From contig OW799234.1 in assembly GCA_941918925.1 (NCBI GenBank), forward strand, positions 69,249,043-69,313,042: 64,000 nt of DNA. Direction: 5' to 3'. Positions 1 through 9,497 of this stretch are shown here, in pieces. The translations under genes and the position numbers were made by a program. Under the pieces are notes generated by a model. That model saw nothing but the letters and a program-made list of their open reading frames with translations, was not told the DNA's origin and did not search any database. Origin of the DNA: Phyto melanocephala. Lineage: Eukaryota > Arthropoda > Insecta > Diptera > Rhinophoridae. Every line of letters begins with the position of its first letter. Within the stretch, counting starts at the first letter, position 1.

Positions 1-645
1 TACGTATGTATGTTAAAAAACAAAATAAAAAAATAAAATAAAAAAATTTAAAAAAAAAAAAAAATAAATAAATAATAAATATAAAACAAAAAAAATAAAA
101 AAAAAATTAAAAAAAAAATATAAAAAAAAATTTAAAAAAAAATAATAAAAATATAAATAATATATTAAATAAAAAATAAAAAAATAATTAAAACAAATTT
201 AAAAAAAAAATAAAAAATATATAAAAAAAAATTTTTTTGGCTCAGCTGGGATTCGATGCCACGTTTTCCCTAACCAGTATACACGTTTGTATGTATGTAT
301 GTTGTTGTTGAAATGTTGTTTTTGTGAAAAAAAAATCGAGGTGGTCGTGGGTTTTTGCTCATATCTCAGGTGTTTATGAACCGATGTTTCTGATTTTCAA
401 TACCGATCTACTCCCGAATATTTCTGATATTTTAATACCTCACCCGGGTCCAAGCGATGTCGGCGGGCTTCAAAAAGTTGATTTCAACATACACACGGAC
501 AGACTGACAGACCTTAATCGACTTCCCTATTCATAAGCTTTCAGAAAATACATACTCTATGGAGTCGGAAATGAAAATTGTAGAAATTTCACACGGAATG
601 ACAAACCTATATATACCCTTTTTCACTGTGTGAAGGGTATAAAAA
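1..645 (+). repeat. Helentron/mini-me-like repeat, type II, cut by window start
   Basis: Left part is an A-rich module that begins within the element. It leads into the family hallmark GGCTCAGCTGGGATTCGATG near 239, then a half with the CGAGGTGGTCGTGGG box. It ends in the subterminal repeat GTGAAGGGTATA at about 630-643. The tail reads CACTGTGTGAAGGG, which defines the type II half in this window. The hairpin end is outside the window. The 70-residue ORF at 324-536 is the reading of this repeat, not a gene. Assignment to Helentron/DINE-like elements is inference from structure. Confidence 0.75.
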
Positions 646-1126
646 TGATCTTTACTGATTACGCTTTAGATTACTATGAAATATTAATGGAAAATAATAT
701 GAAATGGAAAATAACCCCTTTCAGTTCTCGTCTTAACTTTCTACGGAGTATGCCAAACATTGTCAGAAAAAACCAACAGGGCAGGGACACATACTTACAC
801 AAACTCTCATCTAGACAGTAGTTCTAAATAGTTATGTGAATATATTAAGGTGTTTGTACAATGATGTACATTAGGGAGACTACTTTTTTACAATTTTTGA
901 AAATATCAAAATGGCCCTATCCATACCATGTAAATAGTGCATAAAAAATACTAAGAACTGCATCTTTAGATTTTCGATATCGTTAAAAAAGGTTCCGCGT
1001 CAAATGCAATTAAGTTTGGGATCAGTAAGTTCTAAAAAAATAAAAATAAATTACTTAACAAAGATAGTTTTTAGATTGTGATTTTGATTATAAGCATATA
1101 ATTACATTAAGAAATGTATGTTAATA

Positions 1127-1665
1127 AAGGATCCGCCAAATAACTTTTTTTTTAAATGCTATAAAAAAAAGTGTCCCTTTGGCTGTGTGGCACGTAGCGC
1201 CGTCCTGTTAAACCAAATGTTGCCAATATCCTCCACTTCAATTTTTGTGAACAAAAATTCGTTCAGCATGGCCCGATAACGATCGCCATTGACTGTAACG
1301 GCCACTCCTTGCTAATTTTCGAAGAATTACGCCTCTGAACCAAAATCCGCACCAAACAGTGACTCGTTTTGGGTGTGTCGGCTTTTCAATGTATGTGTGC
1401 GGGTTTTCTGTGTCCCAAATGCGACAATTTTGCCTGTTTACATACCCGCCAAGATCAAAATGAGCTTCATCTGAAAAGATGATTGTTTTGGCAAAATCGG
1501 CCAAAGTAATGTCGCAATACTTCCCAGCGTTGTTCAAGCGTATACACAACCATATTCGTTCAGCGGAAGGATAAAACTAATTATCTGTCAAATCAGACAT
1601 GAGCTAAGTGTTACCATTCACGAAATATGCACTAGTTGAAAAAAAACGTTAGATGGCGGACCCTT
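1127..1665 (-). mobile_element. Internally deleted mariner element
   Basis: Terminal inverted repeats AAGGATCCGCCAAATAAC (from 1127) and the reverse complement of the right end, AAGGGTCCGCCATCTAACG, match closely. Both ends are flanked by TA, the Tc1/mariner target site. At 539 bp it is much shorter than a complete element (about 1.2-1.3 kb), and the inside holds only a central transposase piece. Non-autonomous. Confidence 0.7.
1172..1549 (-). pseudogene. Mariner transposase fragment (first catalytic Asp region)
   Basis: Read on the minus strand from 1549, the fragment contains SDEAHFDLGGYVNRQNCRIW and then THPKRVTVWCGFW. This is the block around the first catalytic Asp of mariner transposases and the following WCG motif. 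A frameshift near 1310-1320 moves the reading to another frame, which then gives VAVTVNGDRYRAMLNEFLF and NIWFNRTALRATQP. That should lead to the second Asp motif, but the sequence is cut off there. N-terminal DNA-binding and C-terminal parts are missing. A dead relic; no function expected. Confidence 0.75.
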
Positions 1666-2085
1666 TAGTTAATTAATAATAAAATAAAAAATTTTGAAAA
1701 AATAAAAAAAAAATCTTAAATGGCTTTTAGAAATCGGCTTCGACCCGGAACGTTTTTGTTCCGAAATGACCTGAGGAAACATTTTTAGGTTTCAGCACAA
1801 CATCGGCTACAGCGTAGTGATAGGGCCTTATTTTGGTTGTTCCCCTAATGTTCATGTTATCAAAGTCTACAAACTTGCACACACATATACAAAATTATGT
1901 ATGTACAATATCTATTTACATGCACATACATACAAACATATGTAAATCCATAGGTACACATTTAGGTATATAAAAATCCAAATATTATGGTCACGCATAC
2001 GTTGCCGATATTATATATTCTTTTACACGCACAAACACACTCAATTACAGCATATTCAACATGGACGGATTGAAAATGTTGTTTG

Positions 2086-2850
2086 TTTTTATACCCTTCA
2101 CCTGTGGTGCAAAAGGGTATATATAGCTTTGTCATTCCGTTTGTAATTTCTACAATTTTCATTTCCGACCCCATAAAGTATATATTTTCTGAAAGCTTAT
2201 GAATAGAGGAGTCGATTAAGCCCAGACCATCTGTCCGTCTGTCCGTCTATCCGTCTGTCCGTCTGCCCGTCTGTCCGTGTGTTGGTTGAAATCAACTTTT
2301 AGAAGCAACTATATGTTCCTCAGATCTGTATATAGTATCAATCTCTTGGAAATATCCAGGAATGAATCGCTATTGAAATTCAGCACAATCGCCCCATAAC
2401 TTTCTGAGATATGAGCAAAAAACCACGACCACCTCGTTTTTTTTCACAATTACAACAACAACATACATACATACATACATACATACATACATACATACAT
2501 ACATACATACATACATACATGTAAAAAACATACCAAACAAAAAAAATTACAAAAAAAAAATATTAATAATAAGAAAAAAATAATAAAAAAAACTACAAAA
2601 AAAAATTTAAAAAAAAATTTAAAAAAAAATATAAAAAAAATAATAAAATATAAATAATAATTTTGTAAATAAAATAAAATAAAATTTTTTTGGCTCAGCT
2701 GGGATTCGATGCCACATTTATTCTAACGTGTACGTATGCACGTATTTTATATGAGATGAATGGTGATACAAACAATTGTTATTGCATGACTACACGTTGT
2801 GAAGGGTATATAAGATTCGGCACGGCCGAATATAGCACTGTTACTTGTTT
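2086..2850 (-). repeat. Helentron/mini-me-like repeat, type I, full length
   Basis: Near-complete copy in reverse orientation. It starts with TATACCCTTCAC (about 2090) and ends with GTGAAGGGTATA (about 2799-2810), the subterminal inverted repeats. The hairpin TTCGGC-ACG-GCCGAA (about 2817-2831) and the tail TTACTTGTTTT follow. It carries a GTCY-type microsatellite (2231-2279), the hallmark of mini-me/DINE elements, and a long CATA array (2461-2522). The A-rich module runs into GGCTCAGCTGGGATTCGATG at about 2691. Confidence 0.8.
2461..2522 (+). repeat. CATA tetranucleotide microsatellite
   Basis: About 15 consecutive CATA units inside the Helentron-like copy. Shorter GTAT/CATA arrays occur at the same internal position of sister copies (for example about 285-301 and 13366-13376), so the array is part of the element and length-variable. 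Confidence 0.9.
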
Positions 2851-2918
2851 TAACTATTTTCATTTTATATATGCACATACGAGTATATACGAACACACAC
2901 TCGAATTCGTATAGACTT

Positions 2919-2992
2919 ACATATGTATGTGTGTATGTATGTATGTATGATTGTATGTATGTTTGTATGTATGTTTGTATGTATATCTATAT
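2919..2992 (+). repeat. GTAT-rich simple repeat
   Basis: Imperfect tandem GTAT/GTTTGTAT units just outside the preceding repeat. The overlapping ORFs on both strands here only translate the microsatellite. Confidence 0.85.
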
Positions 2993-3093
2993 AATACATT
3001 TTTGTTTGCTCAATAAAATCGAAAATACACACAACGAGAGCACTCTTCAAAGTCTTTTCAGAATCATAGTAAGGCCTATTGCAAAAATTATTT

Positions 3094-3334
3094 CTGTGGC
3101 TTGGAGCTAAAAGGGCCAATGTCACTTTTTTGCACTTTTGAGTTAATCATTGCATTAGATTTGTTTTCTATTTCATTATGGTAAACCAGCTAAAGTCATA
3201 CTTAACCCAGAACAGCTTCATAAATAAAATGCTGGTCAATGTCACTATGAAAGCATCTATAAAAGTTAATGTTCAATTCCAATTTTCTCAACAGTAAATA
3301 TTTTGACATTGGCCCTTTTAGCTCAAAGCCACAG
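3094..3334. mobile_element. MITE with 31-bp inverted ends
   Basis: The left end starts CTGTGGCTTGGAGCTAAAAG. The reverse complement of the right end starts CTGTGGCTTTGAGCTAAAAG, and the match continues through GGGCCAATGTCA with one mismatch overall. ATTT flanks both ends (3090-3093 and 3335-3338), a possible 4-bp target duplication. 241 bp, no coding capacity. Superfamily not determined. Confidence 0.7.
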
Positions 3335-3338
3335 ATTT

Positions 3339-3960
3339 ATTGGTAATTGTAAGAAACCTAAAAAGGTGGTTTAAAAGTATTTTAAGTACTGAGCTTTGGC
3401 CAGTTTTAAGCTGCTTTTAAATTAACTCTGGTTAAGTAGATCATATAACTCAAAGTTATTAGTTGATAATCTGATGTCCATTTATTTTATATGTTGGATC
3501 ATAATTGATATCTTTAACGGCTTAAAGAGATAAGCTTAAAGGTAAGCCTTTAGTAACGAGGTAAGTAAAATGTTGTTTAAAGTACACATGGACAAAGCTA
3601 TTAAATAAGCGAGAGACAATCTTGAATAAAGGGAATATGCGGGATATGTCTGTGATCTAGAGCCTAGAGTTGCTGTTAGAAATAATTCAATGCTATGAAA
3701 AATGCCTTTAAAAAATCAGTATTCGTTTTATTGTCAAAAAAAATAGCAATTCAAATCTACAGTATAAAAGTTAGAGTATTGTATTGGTGTTCAACACAAT
3801 AGACTAAACGTTTACGGTAAAACATATGCAGCTTATCAAATTCAAATTGATATACACTCAACACAATCTATTGTATTACTGCCATGAGCGTAACAAAACC
3901 ATTCAGGGAGATTCAATGCCCCCTCAGGATTTTTTTCTTAATGCAATTTTAGATGAATTA
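3339..3960. other. AT-rich spacer, nothing recognised
   Basis: No coding region, RNA gene or recognisable repeat. The sequence has stops in all frames and no inverted ends. Confidence 0.5.
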
Positions 3961-4231
3961 GTATAGTAAAGCGCGGGGGACCCTAGCCTGAGAGAGATGC
4001 TGGCAATTACAAATGATTGTGAGGATTGTCGACAATCACCAGACGGCAGTGTAAAATCGTTTTCCTAGTCCAGATCAAACGCCGGTTGTGGCGCGGGACT
4101 CAGTGATTGAAGGAATAATGATCGGTGGACACGAAATCACTAAGGAGCGAAGGGGGTCGAAAAGGGACCCGAGATAGTAGTGGTCTGCTTCGATATTCCC
4201 CCTACATGTGTATGTATGTATAGTAAAGCGC
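3961..4231 (+). mobile_element. Short retroposon insertion with 14-bp target duplication
   Basis: GTATAGTAAAGCGC occurs at 3961-3974 and again at 4218-4231. Between the copies lies a GC-richer stretch of about 243 bp that ends in a GTATGTATG tail. A long direct duplication plus a simple-repeat tail is the mark of target-primed reverse transcription, so this is a 5'-truncated LINE 3' end or a SINE. No clear Pol III A/B boxes were seen, which favours a LINE tail. The minus-strand ORF across it is not coding. Confidence 0.65.
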
Positions 4232-4570
4232 ACAACATAAGTGTATTGAAATATTACTGCTACCAAGTTGTGTGCTAAATATATAAATAAAGTATTTTTA
4301 TAAACATCGTAAAAACGGCTTTTCAAACAGACTCTCGTTATTGTAATCTACACATGGTAAAATCGACGTTCGGCAATAGAAAGAAGCACATAGAAAGGAC
4401 ATGCATTAAGCACCTTTTGTACATGCATGGAAATACTTTTATTTATTTATACATACACATATACATAATAATAATAAACAGTTATAGGGCCTTTAATGAT
4501 ATTTTCTTTCCCTATCGCTCTCAGTATATGTATCTAAGTCATTGTATATGCATGCGATTATTTTTTTATA

Positions 4571-4858
4571 CAGGATGGTCCAACCAAAACGCATGATGTT
4601 AATTGTAAATGAAACAACAAGTTTTCAGATGTTTATTTTAATATTTTTATTATGCTAGAAGGATCTATGCAAAAAATCTATGGTTCATATTTTCAATGAT
4701 ACTGAGACATAATTGAGGTTCAATATCGTTAATGAGCCGAATTATTTCATCCTTTAGATCTTGAATTGTTCTTGGCTTATTGACGTACACTTCGCTACGA
4801 AAGCTTGGCCACTCTACATGTTTCCAGTGTATGCCACCTGTTATCGACTTTTTCAAGA
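4571..4858 (-). pseudogene. Mariner (DD41D-like) C-terminal transposase relic
   Basis: The element end CAGGATGGTCCAACC follows TA at 4569-4570 and resembles the CAGGGTGGGCCAAAAG end of the DD41D element at 42.7 kb. The minus-strand ORF (4856-4665) includes VYVNKPRTIQDLKDEIIRLI and DIEPQLCLSIIENMNHR. This is the C-terminal tail typical of this transposase group, after the third catalytic Asp. All catalytic residues are missing. The relic is inserted in, or abuts, the LINE RNase H fragment that begins at about 4860. Confidence 0.65.
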
Positions 4859-4859
4859 A

Positions 4860-5395
4860 ATTGTCAGGAAATCTCGATTTCCACTGGAGATATCCAATTG
4901 AGATCTTCCCCTGACTAGGTCATCCGCCTGCTCGTTAACATAATGTCCCTTATGCGCAGAGCCGCAAACTATAACAAAGACAGTCAGTTATCCAAGTTTT
5001 GACAACTCTTTTCTGCATTGACAGACCAATTTGGATATAGTGATGTATGACCTGAGTGTCAATAATGCTACCTGACCTGCACCAATATTCCCGAGAATAA
5101 TCTAGTCATTCAGTATCCTACATGCCTCTACAATAGCGAAAATTTCAGCCTAAAATGCGTTACATTAATTCGGAAGGCGTAGAGAGAGCTTTACCCTAGT
5201 TCGCCAGAGAAGACAAAGCTTCCAACCCCACGGCCCACCTTAGAACGGTCCGTATAGATATTGGTGTCGAAGTTCCCTATAAGCTTACCCCTATCGTATT
5301 TACTTCTGAAAAGAATTTAAGTTTTAAACTCCCTGTCAACATCCATGCAGGGAGTTACATAGTCAGAAGGTTGATTTAGGATCGAAGGCAATCCG
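4860..5395 (-). pseudogene. Non-LTR retrotransposon RNase H domain, copy 1
   Basis: Minus-strand reading gives SGLPSILNQPSDYVTPCM, then DTNIYTDRSKVGRGVGSFVF, then AEIFAIVEACRILND, and finally VCGSAHKGHYVNEQADDLVR. These match the order of RNase H motifs in R1/Jockey/I-type LINEs: YTDGSK (first Asp, with Gly changed to Arg), the second acidic block AEIFAI, and the GH...N..AD block near the C terminus. Several stops interrupt it (for example near 5205 and before AEIF). The RT domain upstream is absent. The forward-strand ORFs over this sequence are shadows. Confidence 0.75.
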
Positions 5396-6029
5396 CTTGC
5401 TTCATTTCATATATATTTTGTCACGATAATCAAGCATTTGTTTGAATTGTATCATTTAATGTTTACTTTTCGTAAAAATTTTAACATGTTTGTTGTTTTA
5501 GAATAGTATGATTTTAAAAAATTAATGCGACAAAAATAACATTTAATTCAAAAGAATTAAAAATGATAAATAATCATTAAATAATAGGTGAGACAACAGT
5601 ATGATTACAAATCAATCAAACTATGAAGTTTTTATAATAATTTGATTTCAATTGTTCTTCTTCTTCTTCTTGCTGAATAAATTTTTAATATTTTAAAAGT
5701 TTGAGATGTCAAAAAAATACACAAAATGGAAAACTTAAAAATAAACGAAAAATTTAAAAAAATAATGATTTAAAAATTGCAAATTAAAATGGTAAGTACA
5801 ATCAATATGTGTATGTATTTAACTAACAGCAAAAGACAATAGTTTGCCGTAGACAATAGCAAAGATTGCCGATTTTAGTTGTAGTCATATATATGATCAT
5901 TGAATGATTCTTTAATTAAACATAATAATGATAATTGGTAGCCATTATATGTTTTAACGGTAATCATACAATTCAATCATAGTATGTTGCCCTTCGATTA
6001 TGATTACCACAACCATGTTTTTTCTTTGC
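5396..6029. other. AT-rich spacer
   Basis: Very AT-rich sequence with a CTT run near 5660-5672. No gene or repeat boundary recognised. Confidence 0.5.
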
Positions 6030-6112
6030 GCGTAGATATTGGTGTCTAAACTCTTTATAAGAATACCCTTATCGTATTTACTTCTGAAGAGAATTAAAAT
6101 TTTAAACTCCAG
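6030..6112 (-). pseudogene. LINE RNase H fragment, copy 2
   Basis: The minus strand reads EFK.LILFRSKYDKGILIKS then LDTNIYAQR. It is colinear with the region before and at the YTDGSK motif of the copies at 4.9 and 7.3 kb. Only about 80 bp survive. Confidence 0.6.
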
Positions 6113-6639
6113 AATTTTAACCGTGTTGCTGACCCCAACAAAATGTTTGCACTATATTTATAAGAAGATTGATTGGTTGGATATCGTGGTAGTTCACTAT
6201 CACGTTTACTCTCAAGGGGAGTCTGTATGATACCGTTTTAACAATAGAACATCATTTTCCAGATTTGATATCTCTTAGAATCAGTCTAAGAGGGAAGAAT
6301 ATTAGATCCGTCGTGTGCAATTATTGCAATATTACGGATCGATTTAAATTCGTTCATTTTCTATCATTTCAAAATTAATTTAGTAATAAGTATACATAAA
6401 ATACACTTGGAGTAAATAACTAAAGCTGTGTATGAATGCTGTGTTTTCAAGATATTATAAGATTACTTTGTTAAATATTTCCTGTGACTTTCACCACATC
6501 CGGCTTCTCTCTAACTTGGTGTTTGTCATACATACTTCTCCATGTAATTAACATTTCAAAGCTTGGTAAATTTGTTTTTATAGCTTAAATACAGCATTCT
6601 CTATATTATAACATTTCTCATAATAGTCCGAACAGGTCA

Positions 6640-7110
6640 TAGGAAGGCAGAATCAACCGCACGACGAAAGGATTTGAATAGAGGAATGTTTTTCCTGGCT
6701 GTTTTTTAAAGCAAACCAATGATGCTCAATTTTGTTGAAATCTGGAGAATAAGGCGGCAGATACAAAGTACAAATTATACAATACTCAAATGACTTATAT
6801 AAATATTTCAATCTTAAGACTTATGAGCATCATTGTCAAACTTGATAGTGCTCTTTTGGTTGTAAGTTGCGGCAACATTTTTAAATTTCCGATATCAATT
6901 CCAATGAAATTTTGATAAGATGTTACAAAGGCAGAAGCAACTGATCGTAGCAGATCGCTCAATCTGACCTCAGATATATCAGAGAAGTTATTCAGTATAT
7001 GTTTGTTCAGGAAGAAGGTGAAAAACAGATTCCATTTACCCCAAATCCACACAGCTGCAACAATGGTCTTTGGCGGAAAGTTCGATTTGGCTTGCATGTT
7101 TACCAAACAT
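6640..7110 (-). pseudogene. Tc1/mariner-family transposase relic
   Basis: Minus-strand pieces include KTIVAAVWIWGK (like the VMVWG block), NLQPKEHYQV followed by a DNDAHKS-like second Asp motif, and LPPYSPDFNKIEHHWFALKN, the third-acid block of Tc1-type transposases (SPDxNPIExxW). Stops and frame changes separate the pieces. The relic lies between LINE fragments and probably interrupted one of them. Confidence 0.6.
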
Positions 7111-7139
7111 CCAGTGACCCGCCAGCAACCTCAAGACTT

Positions 7140-7494
7140 ACTTACGAAATGATGAAATATGATCTGAGTGTTAAAAATATTTTCGTAAATATTCTAGACA
7201 TTCAGTATTCCATATACTGCGCACCAATAGCAAATATTTCGGCCTAAAATTCCTTACATTCATCAGGAAGACGTAAAGAAACTTTTATCCCTTGTTCGCC
7301 AGAGAAGACAAAGCTTCCAAAAAATCGGCCAACCTTAGAACGGTCCGTATAGATATTGGTGTCGAAGTTCCCTATAAGCTTACCCCTATCGTATTTACTT
7401 CTGAAGAGAATTTAAGTTTTAAACTCCCTGTCAACGTCCATGCAGGGATTTACATAGTCAAAAGGTTGATTTAGGATCGAAGGCAATCCGGCTA
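7140..7494 (-). pseudogene. Non-LTR retrotransposon RNase H domain, copy 3
   Basis: Minus-strand reading repeats copy 1 almost word for word: SGLPSILNQPFDYVNPCM, DTNIYTDRSKVGRFFGSFVF, then VSLRLPDECKEF, a stop, AEIFAIGA, and TLRSYFIIS. The sense-looking ORF at 7292-7474 on the plus strand is its shadow. The sequence retains more of the stretch between the two Asp blocks than copy 1 does. Dead: an in-frame stop precedes AEIFAI, and RT is missing. Confidence 0.75.
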
Positions 7495-8197
7495 GAATTT
7501 ATTAGGTGAGAGATTTGAATATTATTTGACACCATTTCCTAGGTATGTAATTATTGTAATAAATAGTATTTCATTCGTATATCACTTCTCCTTCTTGGGT
7601 TTTATTTTGAAAATTGTAGCTCGTACTTTATAAAAACTAAATAGAGATTACAGTTTTCAAGAAATTATAACAAATATATTTTTTTTGAACGCGGAGTGCC
7701 ACGTCCCCTGATCTAATTCAATTCAATTATTTGAAAAAAAAAGTACCTCAATAATGTTATACAATGATTTTTTTGTATAGTGGGTTTCACTTCTCCGGCA
7801 CCGATCGTATCGTCTTTTTTTACTGGAATAAGGATAAATTAGCTAATATTAAAGCCCACAAAGTTTTAAGATTATAGATATAATAATCTTGTAGATATCT
7901 AATAAAATATACTTTATTTATATTGAAGGTGCCACGCCTACTGTTCTTTTGCAGCGCATTTTTAGCTCAACTATGCACGTTATTATAAATTTGAAGACTT
8001 TAGGTATTACAGTACTCTGGATATGTGGCAAAAACTGTTGCTGATGTGTCACAACCACTTTAAAGTTTAATTTAAAAAAAATATTGCTGGGATCCATTCT
8101 TGAACTTCAGGGGGTTTTTTAAGAAAAAAGTAGTAAAAGCGTTCTTCGGTGATGCCATCAGGAACGAACAGATTTTCATTTACATATATTTTAATTA
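7495..8197. other. Spacer with decayed repeat-like sequence
   Basis: Contains GTGCCACG...CC pieces (about 7697 and 7929) that resemble the GTGCCACGCCCAC motif inside the family B repeats at 25-28 kb, but no intact ends. Ends at the TA target of the Tc1 element. Confidence 0.4.
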
Positions 8198-9495
8198 AAG
8201 AATGAGATCGATAAAACCCTACCACGAATAAAACGCAATAACTTTGAAACGAATTAATCCATTTTAATGAAAATAGCGTGGTTTAACAATAAAATAACAG
8301 TAAATTAAAATATTAATGCTTTTTGTAAAAATTCAGGTTTTTTTGATGAACTGTTTCGCCTTTTCCGGAATTGAGACCATGAGGGTTTTGATGGTATCCT
8401 TAGTAACTTTATTGCTGCAATAAGACCATTTCTGGGAAGAAATTTTAGTAGTATTAGCAACGTGTTTTGTATCCTTCAGCACTCTTTTGACTAAAGCCCA
8501 GTAACGTTCGATGGGCCTTAGTTCTGGACAATTAGGTGGATTTGCTTCTTTTGGCACTACCACTATATTATTTGTTTCATACCATTCTGCTGCAGATTTA
8601 CTATAATGACACGACGCTAGGTCGGGCCAAAAATATGTTGACTTATTGTGTTTTCGTATGAATGGAAGCAACCTCTTCTGCAAGCACTCCTTGATGTAAA
8701 TATCAGTGTTGATAGTCCCAGTAGTAATAAATTTACTGCTTCTTTCTCCGCACGTGCATATAGCTTGCCAAACTAAGTACTTCTTTGGAAACTTTGTCTT
8801 TTTTTGGAACTTAAATTGGTCATCGACATTACCTCTTCCATCGGCCACATAATAACTTCGCCCTGGAAGCTGAGAAAAGTCGGCAAGAACGTAAGTCTCA
8901 TCATCCATAATACAACACTCATATTTGTTGATAAAATTTCTAAGCAGTTCTTTGGCACGACTTTTTGCATCCAAGTTTTTCTTCGAATTTCTGTCTGGCA
9001 CTTTCTGAACCTTGTAGGACCTAAGGCCTTCATATCTTTTAACCTTCCTTACAAAAAAATCGGAACAGTTTGCTTTTAAGGCGGCTTTACGGTTTAAGAG
9101 GTTGGGATTTTGGTTTAGAAGACTAACAATCTTTGAAGCTAACTGTGGGTCAGTAATACCTTTTTTAGCTCCACTTCCAGCTTTCCTTTTAATACTACGA
9201 CGTTCGTTATACACTTTTATCACACGCGAAACTGTTTGTCGTGACACCTTTATCTCATTTGCAATAGATTTGTAAGTACGACTGGGATTTTTTAAAAAAA
9301 TTGTTATTATTTTTTCACGCACTTTTTCTTCGGAATCCATTTTCAAACAAACTAATAATCCGATTATGCTATTATTTTGTACACATAATTTGACAAGTTT
9401 TTAAATGCAAACTTGATCATAAACAGTTATATTTTTTGTGCATGAAGAAAGGTGGAATTAAAAACGTGTGTTAAGGTTTCACTGATCTCATTCTT
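8198..9495 (-). mobile_element. Full-length Tc1/mariner DD37E element
   Basis: 1298 bp flanked by TA at 8196-8197 and 9496-9497. Left end AAGAATGAGATCGATAAAAC; reverse complement of the right end AAGAATGAGATCAGTGAAAC. One uninterrupted transposase ORF fills the middle. Size, target site and single ORF are those of a complete Tc1-type element. The inverted ends have diverged at several places, so recent activity is uncertain even though the ORF is open. Confidence 0.85.
8333..9346 (-). CDS. Tc1/mariner transposase, DD37E type, intact
   Basis: 337-residue transposase that would bind its inverted ends and cut and paste the element at TA sites in the nucleus. Residues 1-60 hold a helix-turn-helix (TYKSIANEIKVSRQTVSRVI). 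Residues about 60-125 look like a second DNA-binding part, and the RNase H-like catalytic core follows. Catalytic acids are visible: D149 in CIMDDETYV, D242 in YFWPDLASCHYS, and E280 in NCPELRPIERYW. Between D242 and E280 lie 37 residues, so the signature is DD37E, as in the ITmD37E group known from mosquitoes, not the DD34E of classic Tc1. Length and open frame fit a complete enzyme. The start is the first ATG after the inverted repeat; M3 is an alternative. Shadow ORFs overlap on both strands. Confidence 0.88.
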   Translation of the reverse strand: MKMDSEEKVREKIITIFLKNPSRTYKSIANEIKVSRQTVSRVIKVYNERRSIKRKAGSGAKKGITDPQLASKIVSLLNQNPNLLNRKAALKANCSDFFVRKVKRYEGLRSYKVQKVPDRNSKKNLDAKSRAKELLRNFINKYECCIMDDETYVLADFSQLPGRSYYVADGRGNVDDQFKFQKKTKFPKKYLVWQAICTCGERSSKFITTGTINTDIYIKECLQKRLLPFIRKHNKSTYFWPDLASCHYSKSAAEWYETNNIVVVPKEANPPNCPELRPIERYWALVKRVLKDTKHVANTTKISSQKWSYCSNKVTKDTIKTLMVSIPEKAKQFIKKT

Positions 9496-9497
9496 TA

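Larger units (their letters stand above)
869..1850. mobile_element. Candidate inverted-repeat element hosting a mariner
   Basis: CATTAGGG at 869-876 is mirrored by CCCTAATG at 1843-1850. Just inside lie ATGGCCCTATC (about 911-921) and GATAGGGCC (about 1819-1827), so the inverted similarity goes beyond the outer 8 bp. No clear target duplication is visible. A smaller mariner (1127-1665) sits inside. Class unknown. Confidence 0.4.

Noticed and set aside
2461..2522. Regular short repeats as a possible CRISPR array
   Set aside because: Uninterrupted CATA microsatellite without spacers; the organism is a eukaryote.
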